Shown here in pieces: positions 31,525 to 41,754 of a stretch of 57,733 bases of DNA. The translations under genes and the position numbers were made by a program. The stretch lies in assembly GCA_032718475.1 (NCBI GenBank), contig JAUCBJ010004062.1:1-57733 (forward strand), written 5' to 3'. This DNA comes from Nemertoderma westbladi. Lineage: Eukaryota; Xenacoelomorpha; Nemertodermatida; Nemertodermatidae. Every line of letters starts with the position of its first letter. The first letter of the stretch is position 1. The notes beneath the pieces are model-generated. The model did no database searches. It saw nothing but the letters and a program-made list of their open reading frames with translations, and was not told the origin of the DNA.

Positions 31525-31848
31525 GTGTAATATTATGGTTTTGTTCAGAAATGGAAAAAATGAGAAAGCGCGTCACCGGGGGTTGAACCAGCGCTATACG
31601 TACGTTTCAGCCTATCAGTCCTCATCAGTAGCGCCAACCAGTTCAGCCACTTGCCCCTGACATTCACTCTCCCACCTAATCCACTTCTATTGAACAGGCA
31701 GTCTTAAGTTGACTGAACTTAAGTGGCTGAACTGGTTAGCGCTAATGATGAGGCCTGATAGGCTGAAACGTAGGTATAGCGCTGGTTCAACCCCCGGTGA
31801 CGCGCTTTCGTATTTTTTCCATTTCTGAACAAAACCATAATATTATAC
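31525..31848. mobile_element. 324-bp foldback element with tRNA-like arms
   Basis: Ends GTGTAATATTATGGTTTTGT and ACAAAACCATAATATTATAC are inverse copies. Pairing runs inward about 130 bases per arm. Each arm contains a tRNA-like string: GTGGCTGAACTGGTTAGCGC (A-box-like) and, 60 bases on, GCTGGTTCAACCCCCGG (B-box-like), in plus orientation in the right arm (31722-31803) and inverted in the left. It looks like two SINE heads joined head to head. A solo end lies at 20439. Confidence 0.7.
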
Positions 31849-32030
31849 CTTTACTTACAGTTGCATTAACAGCTCAACTCCAATTCCCTATTAAGATCCA
31901 ACATCGGCCGTCCTAAATTTTGTCTACTTCGCTAACTCTTTTCGTTTTCTGCAAATTGTCCGCCTTTAACGAAATATAAATACCAGTACCAAATAATATT
32001 TAATATAAATAAAATACTAAAATAACTCAC

Positions 32031-32259
32031 CTTCGACCACATCTATAACAATTAGGGCCTGTAAGTTGGAGACCTGATTGGCCGCCTTTACAGCGATTGC
32101 CCCACCCAGACTGTGACCAATGAGCACAACAGGTGGTTGCTCTTGTGGATAGCGGGCACCCAATAGGATCACTAAATCGTCACATAGACGACTTATAGAT
32201 AAATCAGCATCGTCTGACGTCATTGTGTCGCCATGACCTCGAATATCATAAGCAAGTAC
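32031..32259 (-). CDS. PPME1: PPME1 (protein phosphatase methylesterase 1), second recognised exon
   Basis: The exon is bounded by CCTAG|GTAC (acceptor) and GTCGAAG|GTGAGT (donor). It encodes VLAYDIRGHGDTMTSDDAD, then PVVLIGHSLGGAIAVKAA and LIVIDVVEG. PPME1 is an alpha/beta-hydrolase that removes the C-terminal methyl ester from the PP2A catalytic subunit and can inactivate PP2A. G-H-S-x-G-G is the nucleophile elbow with the catalytic Ser, and I-D-V-V-E-G carries the catalytic Asp; both are intact. The exon starts in phase 0, matching the exon at 50065-50280, and ends in phase 1 (76 codons plus one base). Further exons (lid region and catalytic His) would lie at lower coordinates or outside; I did not find them. 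Confidence 0.92.
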
Positions 32260-32700
32260 CTAGGTTTGGGTTGGTTATGGTTATAACTAATTATTTATAC
32301 GAATTCACACTGACCATCTGACACATATTAACATAATAATATAAGGTTGAGATTACTCTACTGGTATTATTATTGTAAAATATAAGCAAACGGTATTAAA
32401 TTAATTCAAAAATTAATTGTGCTTTTTTCTGTCAAAAAATGGATAGACTTTAAAAAAATAAAATAAAAGAAATAGGAAGGCAAAACTCTTACCGGTAACA
32501 AAAACTATATAGATGTTCGTGGCGTGGCGGGCTTAAGAAAAATAGAAGATGAAACAACTCCAGTAAATGAATGATACTGATAAAAATACCAAACAACTCA
32601 AAATGATACAAATTAAAACAACTAGTCTAATTAATTACTGTAATATTTCTTATCGTCTGATCTGACGGTATCTGACACTTGTTCCACCTTGGTTCTGAGC

Positions 32701-32850
32701 CCACCTTGGTGTAGTGGTTATATTGAATTCACATCTCTCGGAGGTTGTGGGTTCAACCCCGGCATGGGGGCCAAGGTTGTTTTCGTTTCGGCGCCAATGT
32801 TTTGAAGAGTTTAGCGAGGCATGAGTACTGGACTTTCTGTCCATGTCAGC
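32701..32850 (+). mobile_element. tRNA-derived SINE, copy 1
   Basis: Begins CCACCTTGGTGTAGTGGTTA (A box), then TATTGAATTCACATCTCTCG, and GTGGGTTCAACCCC (B box) near 32749. A body GTTTTCGTTTCGGCGCCAAT follows. The same order, inverted, is at 49300-49430. The head resembles a tRNA but does not close into a clean cloverleaf, so it is a SINE and not a tRNA gene. Confidence 0.8.
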
Positions 32851-32875
32851 ATGTGAAGTTTCCCCGGTATTCCCC

Positions 32876-33015
32876 TTAAACCCGTGGGGGGGTCAATATA
32901 AAACCTCACCCTCTGAAAATAACGATACTAACTAAAAGACTAACTGAAACAAACAAAAAGGAATTCATATAAAATAAGCTAGAAATTTTAAACTTGTTTT
33001 AAGCGGCGAGTGCCA
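32876..33015 (+). mobile_element. left-end fragment of the TTAA-bounded family with one satellite unit
   Basis: TTAAACCCGTGGGGGGGTCAA is the left end of the 792-2302 element without the first bases. It leads to a diverged satellite unit (TTTTAAACTTGTTTTAAGCG, GTGCCAAATTTTTGAGCCGG) and then stops at a different element end (CCCATGTGAAGAATACC). Confidence 0.6.
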
Positions 33016-33446
33016 AATTTTTGAGCCGGCCCATGTGAAGAATACCGCCCATGTGAAGAATACCAGGATTTCGCTTTTCGGTCGACTTTTTATTTGAATT
33101 TTCTATATGTAGATTTTTATTTTTTTTTATTAATCTTTATTAAGTGTTTTATGCGCGTGCGCGATGTCCTTTATTTTTTGAGGGGGACGATCTGTTGATC
33201 AGTCAGTCGGACGGTTAGTAAGAAGTTAGTTAGGTTAGTTAGTAAGAACATCACGCAATCTCCCTCTCTCCCTTTCCTTTCTCGTACTCTCTCCCCCCAT
33301 GTCACACTACGGCTCCAATTAAACAACTACAGCTGATTGTTTTGCCAATTAACTTTAACACCATATCACAATCTTCTTACTACTAATAGTACTTAACTAA
33401 TTATGTTTATGCTAATTATTTATCAACCTATTATTGCCACATGGGG

Positions 33447-34901
33447 TGTGGGATTATTTCGCTATTAGATAGATATTCAAATTTAGTTAGTACTACGTAA
33501 AAAACTTTCAAAATCCGATGTATTTGCCTTGATTGTAGTTTGTTGTAATTTGCATATTACCAACACTAGTTATAATTTGACTTGGGTTTCTATTGGCGCA
33601 GTGGTCAAGTAGGTTATGGCGCGTTATTACATTACAAGTAGGTCAGGGGTTCGAATCTGGGTCGCTAAATTTGTATTTTGCGTTAATTTATTTCGGTTTC
33701 ATTAGGTAAGTTAGATAAGCCAATGGGGTGCGTACAACACGTGGAAAGATGAGTTAGGCCAATCATAGGGCACTTGGTAATTTATTGATCCACTGTGCGC
33801 TCGTAGAATGTAGTAGAATGTTCTAGTGACTTCCATGCTTAGGATTTGCTATATAAGGGGCTGTTTGTCCTTCGGTTATCACTAATACTATATATTCTTA
33901 CAACTTGTCTTATTCCTAGCTCCACTTATTCGCAGTCTTCTTAGCTTGATTAATAGTTATCACACTTTGTTATTTGTAAAGATTAGTTTAATTTCGATGA
34001 GTCCTTTATTTACGTTAAAATATACTGCAAGCTCAGAACATGCAGTTTTGGTGTATCTATCTTGAGACAGCCAAACACTTCGGGGAATGGCTGCCTAAAC
34101 CGTTAGGTCACAGCAACGTGAGGTGGAGGGATGTCCACTACGCATAAGAGAGCCCACAATATCTTCGCCCACGCCCATTTGGAAGCATGCCCCATTGCCT
34201 GAAAACACGCCCACGTCAGAGGAAGGTAAGACATTGTTTGACGCCCTTGCCCGCCATAAGACCTTTAGATCAGGGTGAAGCGTGACGCCATCCTGGGACG
34301 CTGTAAAATTTAGGACCAAATGCCTCAGATTCAGACAGGAAAAAACCGGGTCAACCTGTATCTCCTACAGGTGCAAGCTGTTGCTGTATGTCAGTACGCG
34401 CAAGTACACTTAGGTGCAAACAGCATGCTCTATAATTTGGTGATTTGCCGTACTAGCAGTACAGTACTGGTTAGGCCTTATAGTTTGACTGACCTGTCTG
34501 AGTCCAAAGTATTTGATCAGGCAAGAGGCAGCTTTCTGTTACCGGCACAAGTTTGGCTAAGGGAGGTTACAAACAATCTACCGCGCTGTTGCCACGTACT
34601 GATAGGTATTTACAGCAGACCACCACAGTAACAAAATTCTAGAATCAAATTACGTACCAGATCAGCTAAACGTACGGGAGTAAATTAACACCTATTTCCT
34701 TATCTCACAATCAGAATCTGGTATCAGTGCCGATCACGGGAGTAGTTACTAACACCGTAATTGCCCAGCTGAGTTGTGAATAAAGGAGGAGAGAGCCCTT
34801 TTGACATCAGTTTGTAAGTATTGCACCTACAGCGTGCGACTAGCTTATTCGAGTAGCTAGCGCCCGGTATTGTTATTTTGTTAAAATCACCGAAACCTAG
34901 T
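33447..34901 (+). repeat. 5' LTR of the BEL/Pao element
   Basis: Contains a tRNA-like block (TGGCGCAGTGGTCAAGTAGG with GGGGTTCGAATCTGGG, 33595-33660), a TATA box GCTATATAAGGGG (33849-33861) about 400 bases in, and TAGCTAGCGCCCG near the end. The 3' LTR is nearly identical; the solo LTR at 23024 is a diverged relative. Confidence 0.88.
33849..33861 (+). promoter_or_regulatory. LTR TATA box GCTATATAAGGGG
   Basis: A canonical TATA element in the 5' LTR, with an identical copy in the 3' LTR at about 47779-47791 and a related CTATAAATGG in the solo LTR. It is the likely core promoter for the element's RNA. Confidence 0.6.
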
Positions 34902-34905
34902 ATAA

Positions 34906-34917
34906 TGGCGATACACC
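34906..34917 (+). other. primer-binding site (TGGCGATACACC)
   Basis: TGG-initiated sequence starting four bases after the 5' LTR end, where a tRNA 3' end primes minus-strand synthesis. The cognate tRNA was not identified. Confidence 0.6.
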
Positions 34918-35999
34918 AAAATTGTTTTATCATAACACACGCACACACACGCGTCTTGAGATCTACTAACTACTGATTACAGATAGGTTCTTATGATTTG
35001 AGGAGGTATTTGGTATTTGTTTTACTCAGGCACCCTTTTGACTGCCTTTTTCCTGTCGGCAGTATTGTTTTACGCTAGTATTGTAAAGCCGTTAGCTCGT
35101 ATTATACCCATATAAATCACACCGCGGAAAGTTTACAGTATAGGTCCATTAGCGATAGTTAGGATTCGCTACATGGGAATTGTTTTCCCGTGAGTTTGGT
35201 CTGTATCTGTAGACTGTACATCTTCCTCACTAGTTAGAGGCCGGGTATCCTGTTTGTCTAGTTAGCCCAGGCATTTGATTCGCCCAAGTATTAGAAGAGA
35301 CTTCAGGCTCCGTTCCTCGCCAGTAGTAGTTTGTGTACTTAGTATCTGTCTATTTAGACAGCCTGGACTGGGATTTCTTGTCAGATACTGTACGAGCCCG
35401 TATACACTGCTGGATTCTACAGTAAGGTACCTCGTTACTAGGATCCGGTAGGCAGTATACTACTGGACTTTACAGTATGAGATATTTTATAATTCAATAT
35501 TAGTAAAATTGTAGAATAGTCTTTACCTGTAAACTCAGGGTAGCTAGTATTTTGTATTTGGCTAGTCAGGATAGTTGGTTAGTTTGTAATTATTTTGTCT
35601 TAGGCCGTGCGTGTGTGGTGTTACCTTTTTTGGTACTTGAAAAGGTATGCTCAGTTTCTCATAGAGTTTTTCATAGAGTAGTCCATAAAACTCTCACCTT
35701 CGATTTTTCAGGACTCAAGGACTCATTTCTGGACCACCTCGAAGGATTAGGCTGTTTTTAGCAAGTTTGGGAGGTAAATGATTCGTCCACGACACTGGAA
35801 ACGGAACAGTTCTCGTCAGGTTTGTATCTGGGGATCTGTACAACTGGAAGATCAAAGGAACGTAAGTTTTACGACTCGTGTCGTTTAAAATTAGAGCACA
35901 GTATTACTAAAAATTTGTGGGTTCCACTGTCTAATTTATGCAATTCGTTGGTACTTATTTTCCCCTAGTCGTTGCTGTTTTGCCTATTATTAGTACTCG
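34918..35999 (+). other. BEL/Pao leader, noncoding
   Basis: About 1.1 kb between primer-binding site and gag-like region; a (CA)-rich run near 34938-34954 and no convincing gene. Confidence 0.5.
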
Positions 36000-37148
36000 T
36001 TGATCTATATTTTGGTAGCGTATACCGCTATCTCCCTTATTTGTACAGATTTAGAAAGTAGGCTGAATATAGACGCACACCAGCAGCAGCAGCAAATCAC
36101 CGAAGAAGAAGCACAACTGCAGATGGCACAAGTTGCTGCCGATGGAGAGAGAAAACGCAGAGAGGATGAAGCGAAAATTGCAGGAGAATATAGCACGAGA
36201 AGCAGCGACAGCAAAAGTGACAGCAGCAGCAGAGCTGGTGCAACGAACAGCAGCGGCAGAGTTAGCGCGAGAGACAGCAGCGGCCGAGTTAGCAGGCAAC
36301 AAAGCAGCTTCCGATGCCCGTGCTGAGTTGGAAGTGCGACAGATTAACGCTCGTTTGGCCGTATGGGAAGCAGAGTTAGCGGCGCAACAGCAGGAAGCCA
36401 ATTGACGCGAGAGAGAGAGACATCACAGTTTAATCTTAATCACAGATCATGCGAGTTTGCAAACGCTCAGGAAGACCTCGAACTCGATGCGAGAGATAGA
36501 TCCATAAGATCTTGAGCTGGACATGATCTGTCCGCTATAGATCATTTTGAGGCTCGCTATCGTGGGATCCAGAAGCGAATCGAGGAAGGAAGTGTGGGAG
36601 CGATGGAGAGAAGAGACGAGTTTGTCGAAGAATATTGTCGACGTTTTCCCCAAGTTATTCCTATGCTCAAACCCACGACTCCAGTGAAACCCACCATAGC
36701 TGTGAAGCCAAAGGAAATATCGCCTGTATGTTCAACGCAAGGTAACAGGTTTGTTATATCGGAATAAATTCCGCAGCCTCGAGCGAATTCATCGCCGATT
36801 TTAGCAGGTAAGGTAAGTAGTCCACCTACAGTAAGCCGTAGTTTGCTTGTAAGGAGGGACGAACCTGTATTAATGATAATGAAACAGGTGAGTAAACCAT
36901 TACCAGTTAAACCTGTGATGTGCTGCGTGAACCCTGTTATCTATAGACCAACAGTGACTCCTAAATCCGACATTCTTACTCAACCACTTACCCAATGTGT
37001 TTCGAGTCCTACATCTTCGAAGGCTTGTGAGCCTACCGAACAACAAAGGACAGTAGACGTGGGTAGTACCCACAGATTGAACCACATTTGTCGAGACCTA
37101 CAACTTCGTGGAAGGCTTGCGAGCCTACCGAACGACGAAGGACAGTAG
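36000..37148 (+). pseudogene. BEL/Pao gag-like region
   Basis: Overlapping frames at 36000-36326, 36133-36405 and 36843-37148 give a Gln-rich then Ala/Glu/Arg-rich coiled-coil-like stretch (AAAELARETAAAELAGNKAA). RIEEGSVGAMERRDEFVEEY and a Pro/Val/Lys-rich segment (KPTTPVKPTIAVKPKE) follow. Frames change near 36250 and 36420. A coiled-coil front with a Pro-rich tail is plausible for a BEL gag, but no zinc knuckle or protease motif was recognised. Confidence 0.5.
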
Positions 37149-37285
37149 ACGTGGGTAGTACCCACAGACTTGAATCACATTTGTCAAGACCTACGACTTC
37201 GTGGAAGACTTGGGAGCCTGCCGAACGACGAAGGACCATAGACAAACGTGGGTAGAACCCACAGACTTGAACCGCATTTGTCGAG
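37010..37285 (+). repeat. ~92-bp tandem repeat, three units
   Basis: Units start at about 37024, 37117 and 37208 with CTTGYGAGCCTACCGAA. Each continues GACAGTAGACGTGGGTAGTA and CCCACAGACTTGAA-like sequence to CATTTGTCGAGACCT. It ends at the junction with a non-LTR fragment. Confidence 0.85.
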
Positions 37286-37292
37286 ACCTCAT

Positions 37293-37531
37293 TTGTCTAA
37301 GCTCAAAAGATGGTATGCTTGAGCATTTGGATGACTTCTGTTACCTGGGATCATGGATCCGGAAGTCAGATGAGGACCTTCGTATACGTAAGGGTAAGGC
37401 ATGGGCAGCCTTGAATAGGCTTTCCAGGATTTGGAAGTCACTGAGAATTAATCGGAAACTTAAGGTCCGATTATTTAGAGCAGCAGTAGTTCCAGTACTC
37501 CTCTATGGGAGTCCATGCTGGGCTCTAACTA
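37293..37531 (+). pseudogene. internal non-LTR fragment inside BEL pol, lacking both ends
   Basis: TAAGCTCAAAAGATGG to GGGCTCTAACT matches copies 1 and 2 (SSKDGMLEH through SPCWALT) almost base for base. There is no 3' hairpin, no (TAG) tail and no target duplication. It abuts the 92-bp tandem repeat on the left and BEL pol (RQTTNGHYEVGM) on the right. Probably captured by repair or template switching. Confidence 0.85.
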
Positions 37532-37539
37532 GAAAAATG

Positions 37540-38826
37540 GTCATTAAAGATTATGAAGGATACCATTCGCCAGACCACGAATGGCCACTATGAAGTTGGG
37601 ATGTTGTGGTGCCATGGACAACCTAAGCTCATCAACAACTACCCGCTTGCCTTGAAACGACTAAGTCGATACGGCAGGGGTTGTTGCGTGATGAGACGGC
37701 CCATACCATATGCAATACAATGCGCAACTTCAGACGTATCTCCAAAAGGGATACGCGATCAGGATGACAAACCCTGAGGTAACGACAGATCAGACATATT
37801 ACCAGCCACATCACTTTGGACAACATCCGGACAAACCTGGCAAGGTGCGTGTAGTCAATGACTGCACCACGCTTTCCCAAGGAATGTCTATGAACAGTGA
37901 ATTATGGATGGGCCGAATATGAATAATTTCCTCATGGGAGTCCTGATGCGTTTCAGACAACGCAAGGTGGCCTTCACCTGTGATATAGAGGCCATGTTCC
38001 ACCACGTTAAATCTTTGGAGTGGGACAGGGACAGCTTGAGGTTTCTCTGGTACCTGGATGGAAATTTAGATCTTCCAGCAGAAACTTACCAAATGCAGGT
38101 AAGAGTTTTCGGGGCCCGGGACAGCCCCAACTGCACCATTAAGCTCCACCTTATTATAACTCCACATTAAAGCAGACTGCGTTAGACCAATGTGACAAGT
38201 TAGACCCAGATGTGGTTTGGACATTGGAGTGGGATTTTTATGTGGATGACGGCCTCAAGAGCTGTGACACTCTGGAGTGTGCTACAACCGTGGCACACCA
38301 ACTCCAAGACTGTCTCACCGAGGGCGGTTTTCACCTCACCAAATTTGCATCCAATATCTCCAACCTAGTGAATTCATTTGACCCTACTGAATGTAGCAGG
38401 GGTGACATAGATCTAGATCTGGAACCTCTGCCTACGACCAAAGTCCTAGGACTCAGTTGGGACCCGAACACCGACAACTTTAGAGTGCGCGTAAGGACCA
38501 ACGACCCGACGAGACCTCTCACTAAGAGGACTTGCTTATCGACCATGAGTCATTTGTATGACACGCTGGGTTTCATCAGTCCAGTGATCCTACATGCTAG
38601 GATCAAACTTCGCAGCATTTGGCAGGCCGGACTGGAATGGGATGATCCCATCCCAGGAAAGCTAGCTAAGCAATGGGGTGACTGGGAGGCTCAATTGACG
38701 CACCTACAAGACTATACTATACCGAGGGTATACTTTCCTTTACAGGTCACCTTTCCTGCGGATCTGGAGCTCTACAGCTTCAGTGACGCTGGCAAGGATG
38801 GGCTGGGGGTTACTCTATACCTATGA
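37540..38826 (+). pseudogene. BEL/Pao reverse transcriptase
   Basis: GHYEVGMLWC, then VRVVNDCTTL, GPNMNNFLMGVLMRFRQRKV, AFTCDIEAMFHHV (motif A, Asp present), VRVFGARDSPNC and, after a frame change near 38140, WDFYVDDGLKSCD (motif C, YVDD present). The connection block TKVLGLSWDPNTDNF, SHLYDTLGFISPVILHARI and QWGDWEAQL is characteristic of Pao-type RTs. At least three frame changes and a TAA at 38168 break it. RT catalytic aspartates survive. The protease and N-terminal part appear to be missing, replaced by the repeat and the non-LTR fragment. Confidence 0.85.
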
Positions 38827-39165
38827 CAACAAGTGACTTCGGACAGATACGAGGTATCTTTCATTACTTCGAGGGCTAAGACAATGCCTTTGAAATATAT
38901 GACAGTGCCTTGGGGAGAGCTTCAAGCCGGGATGATATCCAACGATATCATCAGTCTAGTCCAGCGCGAATTGGAGGCCAACTTGAAAGTCACGTATTGG
39001 ACCCATGCAACGTTAGTACTTTGGTATATCAATAACGAAACGATTCAGTTCAAGACTTTTGTGGCTAACAGGTGGGCTGAAATACTAGACAGGTCGCTCA
39101 AAAAGGACTGGCGTCACTGCCCAGGGAAACTGAACCCAGCTGACATCGCGTCAAGACTTTTGTAA
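38740..39165 (+). pseudogene. BEL/Pao RNase H region
   Basis: ELYSFSDAGKDGLGVTLYL carries the first RNase H Asp. A TGA at 38824-38826 (probably from CGA) interrupts, then FITSRAKTMPLKYMTVPWGELQAG, TYWTHATLVLWYINNETIQFKTFVANRWAEI and CPGKLNPADIASRL follow, all typical of the BEL/Pao RNase H and its tail. A TAA ends the frame at 39165. Confidence 0.8.
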
Positions 39166-39379
39166 ACCGGATAATAAGTCCTTCTGGTTTGAAGGACCCG
39201 ACTTCCTACAATGACAATTGGATGAATGGCTGCCGTTATTCGACGCGACATCAAACACTATACCCGAAGTGCCGAGATAAAAATCGACACTGTTGTCAAG
39301 TCGAAGGCAAAAGCCAGTGCCAAGGTCAAAGGGAAACAAGGACGAATTAAATCTAATGACCTGGACATTTGACCAGACA

Positions 39380-39800
39380 TTATGCCAGACTTCGCATTGG
39401 ACATTCTACCATGCGTTGCAACGAATCTTTCGCTGGAAGTTCCGAGGGGGATTTCACCAAACGGTTCGCCAGATTGCTCACCAGACATTTCGCCAGACTT
39501 TCCACCAGATTATTCTCTGGATTCTTTGCCAGACTGTTTTCTGGATCTTTCGACTGATTGTCTACCAGACATATCACCAGATTTTCCACCAGACATTTTG
39601 CCGGATTTTCCACCAGACGTTTCACCAGACTGTCCATCAAACTTTAGACCAGACACTCTGCCAGATGTTACGCCAGACTTTCTACCAGACGTACAACAGA
39701 ACATTTTGCCGGAAGTTCCGCGATATGTTTCACCAGATGTCTCACCAGACTGTTCGCTGGATGCCTCACCAGACTGTCTACTAGACCATTTACTGGACAC
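39380..39800 (+). repeat. 12-bp coding minisatellite (CCAGACNTTTCR)
   Basis: About thirty degenerate units with CCAGAC/CTGGAT cores in a 12- or 15-base rhythm, entirely within the BEL pol region. Confidence 0.8.
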
Positions 39801-40356
39801 GTACTATGACGCTGCAATTATTCCATTGGAGTGGACTAGTACTAACCCATTAGGTATTACGAACTTACCTACTTTGACTTCCTTGAGTCACCATGACAAT
39901 GGTGTGGCTACAGGTATTGCAAGTATGGGTTGTGCCCATCAAAATGTAAATACAGTTATCACACTCCGCTCAATGAAAATACCCTACTTACAGCCTACCG
40001 TGAAACATGTGACCAAGCGTAAGAGACTTACTAGTCCACAGGAACACACTAACCCCATAGAATCGAAACCGTTACTACAGGTAAACCCATCGAGTGCTGA
40101 TGGTAAAGGTAAGACCGTGGAGATAAAAGTACTAGACAAACACATTGCACAAAGGGAGACACTCACCGGAAGGCCCGCGGGCCTACCAAGTCCAAACAAG
40201 TATCCACACTGTAACTATACCTTACCCGATAACGTCACCAACACTTACGTTGACCGGACAGTCAACTTGACACGATCATGGATGGACGCTTGCCGCAAGT
40301 TGGCATGGCTCAAACGTTTGAGACAATATGCCAAAGGCAAACGCGACTTTCCATGA
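39382..40356 (+). pseudogene. BEL/Pao inter-domain ORF with expanded (P-D-x-S) repeat
   Basis: 324 codons open. The first ~140 residues are a repeat of the type P-D-[IFV]-[SPL] (SPDISPDFPPDYSLDSLPD, and so on), encoded by a 12-bp unit CCAGACNTTTCR at about 39380-39800. All other frames and the antisense are also open there as a result. The C-terminal part (NLTRSWMDACRKLAWLKRLR) resembles the segment that links RNase H to integrase in BEL elements. The repeat is not a known BEL feature and is probably a local expansion. Confidence 0.6.
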
Positions 40357-40608
40357 AGACTAACCTTGGCTGAAGTTGATAGCTGTGAGATTGATATTAT
40401 AAGACATTATCAATTGCGATATTTTGCATGAGAGTTCACAGCAATCAATCAGGGTAAACAGATATAGTCTTCACCGATACTGAGTTGGAGTCCAAAATAC
40501 TATACATGGGCTTGCTTTGTCACAAGTCCAGACTCCAAAACATAAACTTCGCTATAGACTTTAGGTACACCTATCATCATACCGCAACAGCATGAGTTAC
40601 AGTGCGCT

Positions 40609-41421
40609 ATGATACTGGACGCATACGTACAACTCAAACACGTAGGTAGACATCACTGTTTATCACATTTACGCTCGTGGTTTGTACTGATTAGACCTAG
40701 TAAGGCATTGAGTTCAGTAACACGCAACTGTATTACATGTAAGAAGGTGCATGTAAGGATAGGACACCAAGAAATTAGTGAACTACCAGTAGCTAGATTA
40801 AAGGCCTTTAGACCCCCAGTTACAGAGATGGGGATACACTGTTTTGGACCCATAAACGCAAAACGTGGACGAGTACAGGTTAAACATTGGGGACTAATCT
40901 TTACCTGCATGGCCAGTAGAGCGGTTCATATTGAATGCGTAACAGATCTATCCACCAATGCCTTTATCCTAGCCTTACGGCGATTCATCGCTAGACGCGG
41001 ATTAGTCAAATCCATACACTGCAACCAAGGGACCAACTTTGTGGATACGAGGAACAAAATCTGCAGAGCCTTAAAAAGGTTGGACCAAAATCAAATCTCA
41101 GACGAACTATGTCCCCATAAGATTGTCTGGAACTTTCACACTTCCGACAGTCCGTGGAGAGGCGGAATTTGGGAGAGATTGATTGGATCCATCAAGACGG
41201 CAATGGCGAAAATAATACCTATGCAACGCATATGGACAGATGACCAACTGACTACTTTTTTGATAGAGATCGAAGCGGTACTGAATACCAGATCTATCGC
41301 TTTGATTCCAGACGACAAACAATCTCAGTTTGCCTTGACACCAGCGCACCTGCTTATGCAGCCACCGATGACACTGTTGCCCACTTCTGTACCCATTGAC
41401 AGTTACAGCAACAAGGCTTAG
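40609..41421 (+). pseudogene. BEL/Pao integrase, catalytic residues lost
   Basis: HVGRHHCLSHLRSWFVLIRP and CITCKKVH form the HHCC zinc-binding end. The core should read G-x-D-Y-F-G-P, S-D-x-G-T-N-F and G-G-x-W-E-R. Here it is GIHCFGP (first Asp to His), HCNQGTNF (second Asp to Asn) and GGIWERLIG (Glu kept). ILALRRFIARRG and LTPAHLL are typical flanks. The frame is open for 270 codons, so point decay removed two of the three catalytic acids while leaving the frame. Integration activity is not expected. Confidence 0.88.
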
Positions 41422-41451
41422 AAAATCATTCAGTTATAAGCCAACAAGTTT

Positions 41452-41754
41452 TTGGAAGTATGGCAGAAGCACTATTTGCCCTCTATTTCAGCCAGGACCA
41501 CCTGGTATCTTATTACCTGGTGTCTGAAGCGTGGTGATCACGTATTATTGGCAGAGACCAACTTGAAGATACGGTTTTGGTTGATAGGAGTCATTTTGAC
41601 CACACACCTGACATCAGGCGGTATAATACGGACTGTGACTGTACGGACAATTGACGGACGTACTGTAGACAGACCCATACAACTTCTCGTGCTCCTTGAG
41701 GAGACCAGAAACGAGATGGGAGATTACAAATCTCCATACAAACCTCGTAAGTAG
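41452..41754 (+). pseudogene. BEL/Pao DUF5641-like C-terminal segment
   Basis: LITWCLKRGDHVLLAETN, FWLIGVILTTHLTSGGIIRTV and RTIDGRTVDRPIQLLVLLEE match the SH3-like tail of BEL/Pao integrases. It follows the integrase in the same frame after a TAG at 41419-41421. Confidence 0.75.

Noticed and set aside
32701-32775. tRNA gene
   Set aside because: A- and B-box strings are present but the cloverleaf does not close, and a second copy with the same non-tRNA body exists at 49300-49430; a SINE fits better.
33595-33675. tRNA gene with GGTTCGAATC box
   Set aside because: Repeated in the 3' LTR and, diverged, in the solo LTR, in the same LTR context; part of the LTR.
39293-39784. His/Gln/Thr/Phe-rich 163-residue frame
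   Set aside because: Alternative frame of the 12-bp minisatellite; the neighbouring BEL order lies in another frame.
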